From positions 1 to 64,000 of the forward strand of contig CAXKVR010000017.1 of the NCBI GenBank assembly GCA_964058845.1: DNA of 64,000 nt, in the 5' to 3' direction. Below are positions 26,001 through 36,842 of this stretch, in pieces (positions within the stretch are counted from its first letter, which is position 1; each line of letters starts with the position of its first letter). Made by a program: the position numbers and the translations under genes. Source of the DNA: Carex sylvatica. Its lineage: Eukaryota > Streptophyta > Magnoliopsida > Poales > Cyperaceae. The notes beneath the pieces are model-generated. The model saw nothing but the letters and a program-made list of their open reading frames with translations. It had not been told where the DNA came from and ran no database searches.

Positions 26001-26135
26001 GAGTGCGTATCCTCTCACATATCTCAACTTTTGCGTGATCGACGTGTACGGTGCCTATCCAGGGAAAGCGCAGGGGCTAGTATTATTTGTGCATTGAGAT
26101 TCGTGCATAACATATTTGAATGGTTAAGATTTTCC
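26001..26135. mobile_element. Mutator-like MITE in satellite, copy 3, 3'-deleted
   Basis: The first 135 bp of the same element, with left flank CTCTTGTTG. It runs into satellite at TTTTCCAATTGAAGG. In copies 1 and 2 the right inverted repeat and the start of the next monomer lie between a TTTTCC-AAAA site and a TTTCC/TTTCA-AATTGAAGG site. The deletion joint therefore falls on the shared word TTTCC(A). Confidence 0.8.
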
Positions 26136-27004
26136 AATTGAAGGTGTTTTGCAGTTCTCTAATAGTGTCTCTAAATGGCATGGAAAAATGATAGTTGCAA
26201 CCTTAATACAATACTCCAATTGAAAGCCTTTGCAGCACACTATTAAATTGAAGTGGGTGGTTCCATCCCAATTACAATAGTCCAATTGAAGGAGTTTGCT
26301 ACACACTAGTAGTGTCTCCAAATGGCAAGAGAATATGGTGGATTCAACCCTAATACAACACTCAAATTTAAGGTCTTTGCAACACTCTAGTAGTGTCTCT
26401 ATATGGGAAGAGAAGAGTGTAATAACAACCATAATATAACACTCCAATTGATGGTCTATGCAGCACTCTAGCAGTGTCTTCAGATTGAAAGAGAAGAGAG
26501 TAGTTGCAACCCTAATACAACACTCCAATTGAAGGTCTTTGCAACATTCTATTAGTGTCTCCAAATGGCAAGAGAAGATGATAGTTGCAATCCTCATACA
26601 ACACCAATTTAAGGTCTTTGCATCACTCTAGTAGTGTCTCCAAATCTCAAAATAATATGATGGTTGCAACTCCATTACAACACTCCAATTGATGGTGTTT
26701 ACAACACTCTAGTAGTGTCTCCAAATGGCAGGAGAAAAGCATGGTTGCAACCCTAAAACAACACTCCAATTGAAGTTCTTTGTAGCACACTAGTAGTGTC
26801 TCCATATGGTAAAAGAATAGGGTGCTTGCAACTCTATTACAACACTCCAGTTGAAGGAGTTTGTAACATTCTAGTAGTGTCTCCAAATGACAAAAGAATA
26901 GGGTGCTTGCAACCCTATTACAACACACAACACTCCAATTGAAGCAGTTTGGGACACTCTAGTAATGTCTCCAAATGAAAAGAGAAGATGGTGGTTGCAA
27001 CCCT

Positions 27005-27830
27005 AACATGGATCCAACTCAAATGATCAACCAAATGTATCGGGAAGTTGAATTGTTGATCCTCAGGTATTTCAATACCATTTACCCAAATAATCTTATG
27101 AATAAGGTGAGCATATGGCAACAGAGATACCTTGTTTTTAAAGGCACTTCTCATGTGGCGAAGGATGATGTATGGTATATTGAACTGTTTGTCATCCAAT
27201 TGAATGAGGTGGCGGAGATAATACATGGGACCTCATTCAAGGTTGGTTTTGAGGGTTGCTTTAGGGATAAGAATGTTGTTGATGATGGTAAAAAGCAACC
27301 GGTGTAGGAATGGAAGATGAGAGACATAGATTGGTGCCCCGCCAATATTATTTTGGTCAAATCATCTCTTGTAATGATCGGCCATATCAATGGCCAATTG
27401 TGTCCATTTTTTGAGAAGATAGGTTCTTCACCCTCATTTGGAAGATCAAGCCATACGGCAATGTTCCCAAGAGAAAGGGTAATTTCTCGCTCACAAACCT
27501 ACGAAGAGAGAAAGAATGGGTTATCTTGGATTGTGAGATTTGCATAGAAGGTACGGGTAAGGATGTTGGTATATGGTTCACAATAATTCAAAAGAGGGTT
27601 CCAATTCCAATAGTTTATGTATGCAATAATTTTATCATTCTCGGATTGACGAAAGGTAACCGTGGCCTTATCAAAGTAATAACAATCCGTTAAGAGCCGG
27701 TCTTTAAATTGGAACATGAAGTTCTCATATCCCACGATATCCCAAAAGAGATAATTGTTGGTTCGATGAAATCCAAAGTTTGGTTCTATGTTACCACCAC
27801 TACCTTGACCTTCTTCAAATCCCATTCAGG
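27005..27830 (-). pseudogene. Plant retroelement-associated ORF, degenerate
   Basis: Minus-strand protein in three shifted pieces (27825-27499, 27581-27387, 27390-27151, continuing to about 27005). The first piece has an intact start and a readable stretch of 108 residues, including YTNILTRTFYANLTIQDNPF. I think this resembles the putative plant transposon protein family (PF20167) that accompanies Athila/Tat-like retroelements, with its conserved FY-x-N-L motif. That assignment is from memory and moderate. The 3' end abuts satellite at 27004 without a visible target duplication. Frameshifts make it a pseudogene. Confidence 0.5.
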
Positions 27831-28245
27831 CTCTTTTCTTTGATTTACCGACTTTCTTTGAAGCTATTAGATTGACTAAGAGATGAAAGTTTATCGATTG
27901 AAGAATAAATCACTTATCCGAGAAGAGAAAGGCATGAGAAGCACAATGGTGAAGTCAGATTGTCAATCGAAAGGTCGGATCGCCGGATTTGAGAGTAGAG
28001 TTTTGGCTAGGGTTTATGGAGAGAGTAGAAGAGAGAATGAATGGTGATTTGGAGAGTAGAATTGAATAGAGGGAAGAGAGGAGAGAAGAAATCACTAAAT
28101 GATTCTCGAAATGGTTAAGAAAGATGGCCGGAGTAGAAGAGATGAGGTGAGTCGACGGAGGAGAAAAGAGAGATGAAGGAGAGAAGTCGTGTAGGTTTGA
28201 AGGAGAAGAATGAAAAAAAAATGGGCTCGGATCTGCATTTAACAC
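27831..28245 (-). other. GA-rich region upstream of the degenerate ORF
   Basis: Purine-rich + strand (GAGAGAAGAA-type words), hence CT-rich on the minus strand in front of the degenerate minus-strand ORF. It may be that ORF's leader. The 96-codon minus-strand frame here is Ser/Pro low complexity and I do not accept it as a gene. Confidence 0.4.
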
Positions 28246-29330
28246 CTTTTCACCTAAAATGTTACCAACATTTTTAAAACGTTACCAACGTTTGTCTCAA
28301 TTCTGCGTGATTTACCCAAAACATTACCAACGATTATAAAAAGTTACGTAACGTTTTGCACTGACTCCAAACGACCATTTTGTAAAAATTCTAATTCTCA
28401 AGATTTGAGAAATTCATTTGAAATGTTACCAATGTTTATAAAACATTACAATGTTTTAAATTAATTTTATTGTCATAAATTTAGCCTTGTCAGAATGAGT
28501 ATATATAAAATGTTACAACATTTTCAGAAATGTTACAACATTTTCAGAAATGTTACAACATTTTCAGAAACGTTACAACGTTTTTGTCAAAGAATGATCT
28601 ATGAAATTTTCTAAGTTTTAGATGCTGAAAATGGCTCTAAATCGTTACAACATTTCAGATCAAAGATTTAGCATTTTTCAGTCTTCTGACGTTTCTAAAA
28701 TGTTCCAACGTTTTCAGAAACGTTACAATATATTAGTTAAAAATAGTCTCAGAATTGGCTAAGTTTCAGACACATTAATGGTTTTAATCATTACAATGTT
28801 TGTAAATGTTATAATGTTTCACATCAGAAATTTAGCATTTTAGTCTTCTAAGGTTTAAAAAACGTTACAACATTTTTAGAAACGTTACAACATTTTTAGA
28901 AACGTTACACCGTTTTAGTGAAGAAGAATGATTTCAGAATTGCTTAAGTTTTAGATGCATTAATGCTTTGAATCATTACAATATTTTAGAAACGTTATAA
29001 CGTTTTGGACAGAAATTTAGAATTTTCATCGAATTGGCATAAAATGTTATAACGATTGAAAAAATGTTATGTAACGTTTTGCACTGTCTCAAATGTGCAA
29101 AAATCAAATTCTCAGATTGTTGAAATTTTATTTAAAACGTTACCAACATTTTGAAAACTTTACCAACGTTTTGAAAACTTTACCAACGTTTTGAAAACTT
29201 TACCAACGTTTTGAAAACTTTACCAACGTTTTGAAAACTTTACCAACATTTTGAAAATGTTACCAACGTTTTGGCTGTTTGCTTGCTTTAATTAGTAAAT
29301 CGGCTGAGAAACGTTATAACATTTTATAAA
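28246..29330 (-). repeat. AACGTT-word-rich retroelement DNA
   Basis: Dozens of short palindromic words such as ACGTTACAACGTTT, AATGTTACAACATTTTC and AAACGTTACCAACG. GAAATGTTACAACATTTTCA is repeated in tandem at 28505-28580. The same words occur, less densely, in the copia LTR at 31637-32798. This is therefore probably LTR or 3' untranslated DNA of that minus-strand copia element, which ends its pol at 29480. No ORF is present. Confidence 0.6.
29150..29275. repeat. 20-bp tandem repeat
   Basis: Six head-to-tail copies of TACCAACGTTTTGAAAACTT; the first and last copies carry ACATT in place of ACGTT. It is a recent local expansion of the AACGTT word. Confidence 0.9.
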
Positions 29331-29478
29331 TATTTTCAACATTTTGTACATATGGAGTTACCTTAAAATGAACTATTTTGATTGCTATTAATTGTTTTGA
29401 AATAAAATTAAGTATGCCTTATTCTCTAAGTTTAAGCATGCATAATTGAAACATTAATTCATAGTATTGTAGTGTATT
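29331..29478. other. Copia 3' untranslated spacer
   Basis: AT-rich DNA that continues, in reverse complement, the end of the copia RNase H frame. It has no independent coding or repeat signal. Confidence 0.5.
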
Positions 29479-29700
29479 CAAGGGTTTTGTAAAAATATCG
29501 GCAATTTGGTTTTTGGTGTCGATATATATGAGTTGTAACTAACACAAATATTTCTATTTTGCTTAGTTCTATGGCACTAGTGTTGTCACACATAATTGGT
29601 ATGTTGCGGAAACGAATTTCATAATCATGTAGAGTTTGGATTACACATAATATTTGTGTGCAACAACTATCAATGATTCAAGTATTTTCTTTATGAGATG
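29479..29700 (-). pseudogene. Ty1/copia RNase H C-terminus, minus strand
   Basis: The reverse complement reads a frame with IQTLHDYEIRFRNIPIMCDN followed by T-S-A-I, then after a frame change NQIADIFTKPLNTLQYYEL. These are the conserved CDNTSAI and H/NQxADIFTKPL segments that end copia pol. The + strand pseudogene at 34020-35865 has the same two motifs. Everything from integrase to most of RNase H is missing between here and the gag remnant starting at 29763. Confidence 0.85.
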
Positions 29701-29762
29701 TAATCAAATACTCTTACAAGAATATATATTAGTTATTATTGAGTGAGTTACTAACATATACC

Positions 29763-31571
29763 TTATTTTAATCTTCCCATTTGTTTTTGAAAATTTGAAT
29801 AATTTAGGGGGGATTTTATATGGATCAAAGCTAGTTTAGTTTTCGAAACCCAAACAACATTTAGGTTGTTGTCTCTATTTCTAAACCTACATTCTAAGGA
29901 AGTATGACCAATTTTGCAACAATAATTATAAAATATAATTGATTGTTTTTTAGCAATAGAACCTTGTTTGAAAGTGGATTGGTATTGGTATTTCACTTCA
30001 TGCAAATTACTCTTATTATTACAAAATGACTTATTTTCAATTATAGATGAGACACTTTTGGTTTTATAAGAATCAAATCTATTGTAATGTTGTGGAACAT
30101 CTCTTGTCAAATATTTTATTTGAGTTTGATTTTGTAAACTATTTTTATTTTTGAGTTCATAAAATCATCCATCGAGTTCTTTGAAATAAGTTTTGTTGGA
30201 CCCTTTTGGATTAAAAGTGTTCCTATCACTATTTTGAAAATTATTTTTGTTCTTATAATTTTTGTGATTAAACCTATACCTAAATGTATAATTTTGAGAC
30301 TTTTGATCCTTTTTAGCATTTGGATAATAGGTGGAATGCTTTTTGCAATCAAATTTACGTTTATTTAAAGATTTTTATTCATTTTCTTTATTTGAGAATT
30401 GAGTATGTTTTCATTTTTCTTTAGGGCTATTCAAGTGGTTGGATTCAAATGAGGATTGACTCTTCTTGTATTCAAGTCCAATTGTGTCAATTTTGCGTTC
30501 ATTGATTAAATTATTCACATGATAAGAATCTAGATTAATGATATTTGAGAATTCACTAGGAGATCTTAAAGCCCTATTTTCGATCTCTAGGATTTGAATT
30601 CTTACTTTTAAAATCCCTATTTCACCTACATGTGATGAGCATGTATTGGTCTCATTTAGTTTTTCTAACACATTAAGTTTGGACTTTAAATCATTTACCT
30701 TAAAATCTAGAATTTTATTTCTCATGTTTAATGCTTTTAAATTTTTATTTTGACATTCTAAAATATCATTTTTAGTTCTTAATATTTTTTATAATACCTT
30801 CCTTTTCAATCAAGATTTTATTTGACTCATCAAGGAGAGATTGCAACATTGATTCATCATTATAGCATGTTAGAATATCATCCATGAAAGTGCTTGACTC
30901 ATTGATTACTAACCGATTGGTATACAAGTTATTTTCAGTCTCACAATAGTACCATTGTATTCTTCACCACCTTCTTCCTCATCGGTCAATTCATCTTCGG
31001 ACTTAATACCATCAAGACTAAAATTTAAATGTACCTCATTAACGGAGCTAGTTGAGGCTTCAATTCCATCATCGCCCTTCTTGATGTTCCTTGATTTCAC
31101 AAGGTTCATGAGAAATTCGATAGTGGCCTCGTCAGTGATGTTCTTGCTTGCAATAATTGAGTTCACATCAATTGTCGAGGGACCTTCATCTACACTTGTC
31201 ATCAACGCAAGGTTGAGATCTTGTTCATCCATATTTGTCTTACTCATTTTAATTTGAGTATTTACTTCAAATCGATTGATTAGATCCTCTCATATTTCAT
31301 GGATAATACACGAATCATTAATTAATGATAAGATAGATTCACTAATCGAATTAATTATATAATTTATTGTAATTAGGTTATATTTCTTTTTAAGTTTGGA
31401 TGTGGCGATCAAATCATTATTGTCATCAATTTTTGGTACATACCCATTTTCTACAATATTCCAAACCTTATTGGTTTTGAAAAAATAAATCATAAGATTT
31501 TTTCAATGACTAAAATTTTTGGTTGTATTACCAAAAATTGGGGGTTCTTTCACACATCTATATGGTGCCAT
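29763..31571 (-). pseudogene. Ty1/copia (SIRE-like) gag, minus strand
   Basis: The frame starts with ATG at 31571 (MAPYRCVKEPPIFGNTTKNF) and hits TGA where the family has Trp before K-x-x-M. It continues at 31493 with NKVWNIVENGYVP, the UBN2/gag motif of copia. Further pieces are 31247-30909 (acidic), 30725-30411 (coiled-coil-like), 30352-30116 and 30110-29763. The last has a CCHC zinc knuckle, YNYCCKIGHTSLEC, with the first Cys changed to Tyr. Stops and frameshifts break it. It lies directly downstream of a primer-binding site and LTR. Confidence 0.85.
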
Positions 31572-31621
31572 TTCTCAAGTTTATCTAACTCAAATTAAGT
31601 GAGTCTTAATTTGAGTAACTT

Positions 31622-31633
31622 GCTCTGATATCA
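31622..31633 (-). promoter_or_regulatory. Copia primer-binding site
   Basis: The minus strand reads TGATATCAGAGC, one base from TGGTATCAGAGC, the site complementary to the 3' end of initiator tRNA-Met used by most plant copia elements. It lies 3 nt inside the LTR end at 31637, the expected place. Confidence 0.85.
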
Positions 31634-31636
31634 CTT

Positions 31637-32798
31637 TGTTATATTAAATGCACTGCTAATTACTTAAAATTAAAAAATAATTGCGATTAAAAGTAAATAG
31701 ATGAGTTTAGAGAAATTTGACACTCGAGGTGATAACGGAGTTCGGCAAAACAAAGGCCTACGTCTCCGGAATGTCGCAACCTCTTCTAGGTGCATCTTTC
31801 TATTACCCAATACAAAAGATTACAACTTGTGAACCGGTGAGCCCTTGCAACCAATGAGAAGTCATACGACCAACTAGAGAAGAGAACCGGTGAGCCCTTA
31901 CAACCAACGGGAAGTCACATGACCAACTCAAAGCTAGAACGAAGTCTCAAAGTTTAGATCCTCAATAAGAACACTCAAGATCTCACTCTAACCTAATGTA
32001 ACTCAAAAATAGTGAAGTGAGTTTGAGGTTGTTTGAGAGATATTGAAGTTTTAAGCTCAATCAACAATGGAGGAATCAAGTTTACAGAAAAACAGTGTTT
32101 TTAAAATTTAGGGTCAGCTAAACCCTAAATCCTAAACTCTAAACCCTAAACCCTAAAACCCTAAATCCTAAACCCTAAACCCTAAACCCTTTGGGGAGGA
32201 AGCCCAAAGCCCTATTTATAAAGACAGCTCCAGAAAGAGCAATTTGACTTAAAACGTTACCAATGTTTTAGTTTAAAATTTAAATTAAGTTTTCTTTTTC
32301 TGCGAGATTGATCAAAACATTACCAATGTTTATAAAATATTACGTAACAATTTGCATTGTAAAAACTTGATCAAAAATAGGAATTTCTGAATGTTGAATT
32401 TAATTAAAACGTTACAATTTTTGTCAAACGTTACTATGCAGATTTAATTAAATCATTGTAACAATTGCAAAACGTTACCAATGTTTGTGATTCCTTCTGA
32501 GTTTGATCAAGTTGTTCCTTAGCGTTTCTTACAGGCTGAAATCGTTATAATGTTTTACAAATGTTACCAACGTTTGTTCTCAGTTAAACAACATCAAACT
32601 AACTTTACCAAGTTTAAGATTTTACAATTTATATTGTTGATAAGTATCTTCATGATTTATTCAGTTCAAGTATTTCATATTGCAATTCCATTTGACTTGA
32701 ACCTGCATATCTTTCAAAAATAGAAGAAATCGTAAAATTTAATAATTGTATGTTTTTACAAATTAGTCAAATAGACGAAAAAGATTATTTCTAGAACA
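31637..32798 (-). mobile_element. 5' LTR of the minus-strand copia element
   Basis: On the minus strand it begins TGTTCTAGAAATAATC at 32798 (or TGTTGTTCTAG at 32801) and ends AATATAACA at 31637, about 1160 bp. AAACGTTACCAATG-type words and a run of CCCTAAA telomere-like repeats (32120-32191) lie inside. A GTGAGCCCTTACAACCA segment is doubled near 31835 and 31885. The matching 3' LTR is not recognisable, so no age estimate is possible. Confidence 0.75.
32120..32191. repeat. Interstitial telomere-like repeat
   Basis: About ten units of CCCTAAA, with variants CCTAAAT, CTCTAAA and CCCTAAAA, inside the copia LTR. Their position within an LTR, in the presumptive leader region, shows they are not a chromosome end. 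Confidence 0.9.
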
Positions 32799-34019
32799 AC
32801 AGGATGAGGTTGCTTGGAGATTAAGCAATGGATAGATATATTCTTAAATGGACCTTTGATTCAATAAACCATTAAATGATGAAATTACCAAATGAGCCTT
32901 CTTGATTTAACATGAGGTTAGATATTTACAAGGACATTTGCATAATTCACAAAGTGTATTTAAGAAGGGTATCCCTCTATTCTACATATACACAATTTTT
33001 TGGCAAGATCCAAGTTCTAGAAACTCTCTCCCTTCTTCTCTTCTCTTCCATTGATCAAGCTAAGGAGAAAGCAAGCAAGGGTGCGACCCAAACTGAGGTC
33101 GTCACGCCTTCATCTCCTCCTAGCCGCACCGCCACCTGAGACCTGCCAGCCTGCCGCCTCTCCTCTACTCGATCGCTGGATTGTCCTTAGTGCCGATTGG
33201 CTTTGGAGCTGAGCCACGCCGCCGTGTCTGCCACCTTGAGGACACGCCTTGCCGCACCTCCGCCTCACTGCACCTCCTTGATCCGATCAAGTTATACCTG
33301 ATCTGAATTGGATCCGCACCCCTAGGCCAAGCCAAGTAGAGCTCGGGTCGTCGCCTTCATCTGTCGATTGGGCACGCTGCCTCTTCTCGCTTCTCCTCGT
33401 GTAAAAGTTCGAGATCTCTCTCTCTCCTTCTTGTTCGATATTGATCTAGATCCACGCAATCTAGATCTTGATCTCTCCTTACCTCTTCGATTCACGTTGA
33501 GATTTGGATCATCAAGAAGCATGCGAGATTGTGTTGATGCGCTATGTGAGATTTATTCAAAGTGCTTTGAAGTAGTGAGCATTCGAATTCTCAAAGACAC
33601 GAGGATCCGATCGGCTAGCATTGATCTCCTTCTGTTCTTGACAACACCTTAGTGTCCGAAGCTTGAGGTTTTCTTTTTGAAAACTTCATCAAGGGAGACT
33701 AAGGCGCAGGTAATCGTTTCACGCTCCACTTGATTGGAGAGGTATGACTCGTAACACTTTGCTAGATCATATATGTAGCATGATCCATAAACTGCATGTG
33801 ATTGATTGCTTGTTTATAGTAAGATCTAGTCTAGATCGCTAGAGATTTTTTTTTGAAATATACATGCTAGCCTATACCATAACCCAACATGAAGGTATAT
33901 TTGTAGGTTACTCCATGACTAGTAAAGTCTATAGAGTATATATATACCTCAGCATTCTCATTATAATGGAGACATGTAAAATTTGATGAAAGTACTAATA
34001 AAATGACTAAGGAAGGAAA
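32799..34019 (+). mobile_element. LTR-like or leader DNA before copia pol, unclassified
   Basis: A TATA-like CTACATATACA region (32980) is followed by a CT-rich stretch and a GC-rich patch (33050-33350), unlike the AT-rich surroundings. It then becomes AT-rich up to the copia pol remnant. This resembles the promoter, R and U5 of another LTR element, but I found no LTR termini. The frames 32912-33139 and 33368-33652 have no recognisable domain and stop early. Confidence 0.35.
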
Positions 34020-35868
34020 TAATTTTGTAGGTGCTGAACCTCCACAAAATCAAGGAAAGGAAGACACGAATACAAACAAGCAAACTCCACTAGATGCAAC
34101 AAATGATGCAACCACTAGTGAACCCCGAACACGTCATATTCTCATAAATGACGAGGTTTATGCAAACCCTTCACCTCTTTAGCCATCAACTAATGAAGAA
34201 AATACTCATCCTCTATAGCCTCAAGAGATCCAAGAAAATACATACCAAATATCCAAAAATCTAAGGGAAATGCCTTCTTACCCTCTTACTAATGTTATAG
34301 ATAATCATAGAGAAAGTGTTAGGACTAGGTCGGATTTACAACAAATGATTGCTCATTGTGCATTTGTATCTCAAATAGAACCTAACAACTATAAAGAGGT
34401 AAATAATGAAGAGAATTGAATATGTTTTATGCAAGAGAAACTTGCTCAATTTGAGCGTAACAAGGTGTGGGAATTAGTACCAAAACCTAAAAATCGTATT
34501 ATTATTGGTACAAAATGAATTTTTAAGAATAAAAGGGATGAAAATGGTAATGTTATTAGGAAAAAAGCTAGATTAGTAGTACAAGGATATACCCAACAAG
34601 AAAGTATAGTCTTTGATGAAACATTTGCTCATGTGGCTCGTCTAGAATCCATTCGAATATTTTTGGCATATGCCGCTCATAATTTTTTTTAACTTATTTC
34701 AAATGGATGTTAAAAGTGTATTTTTGAATTGATACCTAGATGAGGAGGTCTATGTAAAATAACCACCCGATTTTGTTGATCCAAATTGTCCAAATCATGT
34801 TTATAAACTTGTCCAACCAAAGCAATATATGGTCTCAAACAAGCTCCAAGGACATGGTATAGTAGGCTTAGTTCATTCTTAATTGAATAGATTCAATAGA
34901 GGTAAAAATGACACAACCTTGTTCGTCAAAAAGAAAGGAAAATCAATTATCATTGTCCAAATCTATGTAGATGGTATCATTCTTGGTTCAACTAATGCGG
35001 CATTTGCCTAGGAATTTTCAAGTTTAATGCGTAGTGAATTTGAGATGAGCATGATGGGTGAACTCAAGTTCTTTTTGGGATTACAAATCAAACAACTCGA
35101 GGAAGGAACATACATAAGTCAAACCAACTATGCAAAATAATTAATCAAGAAGTTTGAGATGTCGGATAGCAAGCCGAGTCCAACTCCTATGGCCAATTTC
35201 ATAAATCTTGATTCAGACACAAGTGGACAACCCATGGATATCACTAAGTACCGAGGTATGATTGATAGTTTACTTTATTTAATGGCTAGTAGGCTCGATA
35301 TTAAGCATGTAGTATGTTTATGTGCTATATTTCAAGCCAATCCCAAAGAATCATATAACAAAGCTTTAAAAGAATTTTAAAATACATTAAAGGTACTATA
35401 AATCTAGGCTTATGGTATGGTAAGCAAACGAATCTAGATCTCATAGGATACACGAATGCCGACTTTGTTGTCGATCGCATTGATAGAAAAAGCATAAGCA
35501 AGACTTTCCAATTTCTTTGCGGGTCACTAGTGTCATGGTCAAGTCAGAAGTAAACTTCGGTCACCCTCTCCACTATAAAAGCCGAGTATGTCGCAGCCGA
35601 AAATTATTGCACACAACTACTATGGATGATTCAAACTCTAAAAGATTATGAACTCAATTTCCATAAAGTTCATATCATGTGTGACAACACAAGTACCATT
35701 CAAATTTCAAAGAACTTGTCCTTCATTCCAAAACTAAACACAAAGAAATTAGACATCACTTCATTAGAGATCATATTGGAAAAGGGAGATGTAGAGCTTA
35801 TCTATGTTGACAATAAGAACCAAATAGCTGACATCTTCACTTTTAAGTTCTCAACAACACAATGAACT
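34020..35868 (+). pseudogene. Ty1/copia pol (reverse transcriptase-RNase H), + strand
   Basis: The integrase-to-RT linker at 34020-34300 leads into RT: AQFERNKVWELVPKPKN near 34450, then a TGA in place of Trp, then [13 protein letters not shown] and an [17 protein letters not shown] segment. The YVDD catalytic motif reads YVDG near 34960, losing one catalytic Asp. 35159-35380 holds SDSKPSPTPM and KYRGMIDSLLYLMASRLDI. 35626-35865 holds IMCDNTSTIQISKN and NQIADIFTFKF. Several stops interrupt the frame. Gag, protease and most of integrase are absent. It is dead. Confidence 0.9.
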
Positions 35869-36428
35869 TCGATTTAAATTAGGGATGTTATCTTTAGAAG
35901 AATAAATTACATGCTATAATCTACAATAATTAAATAAGAAATCTATAAATCGAAGACATCTCCAAAATCTGACTAGAAGCTATAATGTTGCTTCTATCGT
36001 TGTAATGGTCTAGTGACTATTATAACGGTTCTCTACAGTTAACTGTCACATTGACTATTACATTAACTTGTACCGTTAACTACAAAAATCTTCAATAACC
36101 GTTGCAGTGGTTCAGAAACCGTTGTAACGATCCCCAGCGGCAGAACATGACCTGGCTGATTTCTTACCCGTTTTGCATTATTTCTTCTTCCAAAACATTC
36201 CAGATTCTAATTTGTAAAAATCCTGTCACAAATCCTGGAGTATTTCCAAAATTTTGACCTTCCATAATACTCAAAATCCAATATCCTTCCTCAATTCAAA
36301 ATAAGTTGTCTTGCATTTGAAGATGTGATATCTTTTCAACTCCATATTTAAAGGACGACATATGAACATCAATATAGCATAATATTTCTTAATTACCTTC
36401 TCATTTTCATCAATTTTACATCATAATC
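35869..36428 (+). other. Copia 3' region with AACGGT words
   Basis: Non-coding DNA after the pol stop. Between 35995 and 36135 it has words such as CGTTGTAATGG, ATTATAACGGTT and AACCGTTGTAACGATCC, the same vocabulary as the SIRE-like LTRs at 11468-12544 and 39536-40646. It may be a decayed LTR or 3' untranslated region. Confidence 0.4.
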
Positions 36429-36842
36429 ATGTCTTCCAATTGGTCTCAAAAATCTCAAAATGTGTACTTATTCGACTCATATCGTCTAAGGAAGGAGTAT
36501 CTCGCTGATCTTGAGTTTGATGCTGATTCTCCTGAGGAATACTTCATTTGCCTCGCATGCAAGAGAGACGGGACGGCTTAGAACATATTTACATGCAATG
36601 ATTGTGTCGAAGCATTCCATCCCCATTGTGTCCTCATCAAGCCTTCCGTTCTTACCGACCCGAGGCATCGCTCATTCGTGTGCACCGATTGCAAGCATCT
36701 CCGTGAGATACGCAACAAAATGAAGAGGGAGTTAAGAGAGGAGCCCAACATAGTGAAGGAAAAGAAGCCAAATGAGGAGGTTAAGGCCGAACCTGAAGAA
36801 ATCAAACTCGAACCAAAACCCAAAGGAAATTATTTTATTTAG
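36429..36842 (+). pseudogene. PHD-finger-like protein ORF with one nonsense codon
   Basis: From the ATG at 36429 a single frame runs to TAG at 36840, broken only by TAG at codon 51 (36579). Counting through that codon, the Cys/His order is C41-x2-C44-x11-C56-x2-C59-x4-H64-x2-C67-x17-C85-x2-C88, the exact C4HC3 spacing of a PHD zinc finger. The tail after residue 90 is Lys/Glu-rich. PHD fingers bind histone H3 tails. It lies between a copia pol 3' end and unassigned DNA, has no intron and no other chromatin domain. I infer a captured or retroposed host fragment, or an accessory ORF of the element. I do not recognise a specific gene, and I cannot say whether it is expressed. Confidence 0.6.

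Larger units (their letters stand above)
18992..27004. repeat. 81-bp satellite, main block with higher-order structure
   Basis: Roughly 8 kb of head-to-tail monomers of 81 bp. Typical words are CACTCTAGTAGTGTCTCCA, ATGGCAAGAGAAGAGGGT and AATACAACACTCCAATTGAA, and nearly every monomer has CAATTG. Because 81 is 3x27, one minus-strand frame stays open for long distances (21070-19445 without a stop, 541 codons; 26597-26124, 157 codons) and encodes a 27-residue Cys-rich repeat of the form LECCIRVATTLFSCHLETLL plus CCKDLQ. A + strand frame is also open. There is no gene-like start context, intron or non-repetitive domain, so I annotate it as satellite, not as a CDS. Above the monomer are a 486-bp unit and an approximately 2.3-kb unit. 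Confidence 0.95.

Noticed and set aside
26975..27307. A + strand 110-codon ORF at the satellite edge
   Set aside because: It begins in satellite DNA and is the antisense shadow of the degenerate minus-strand ORF at 27005-27830.
27955..28245. 96-codon Ser/Pro-rich minus-strand ORF
   Set aside because: Derived from a GA/CT-rich low-complexity leader; no recognisable domain.
32120..32191. Chromosome end, suggested by CCCTAAA repeats
   Set aside because: The run is short, imperfect, and lies inside an LTR with sequence on both sides.
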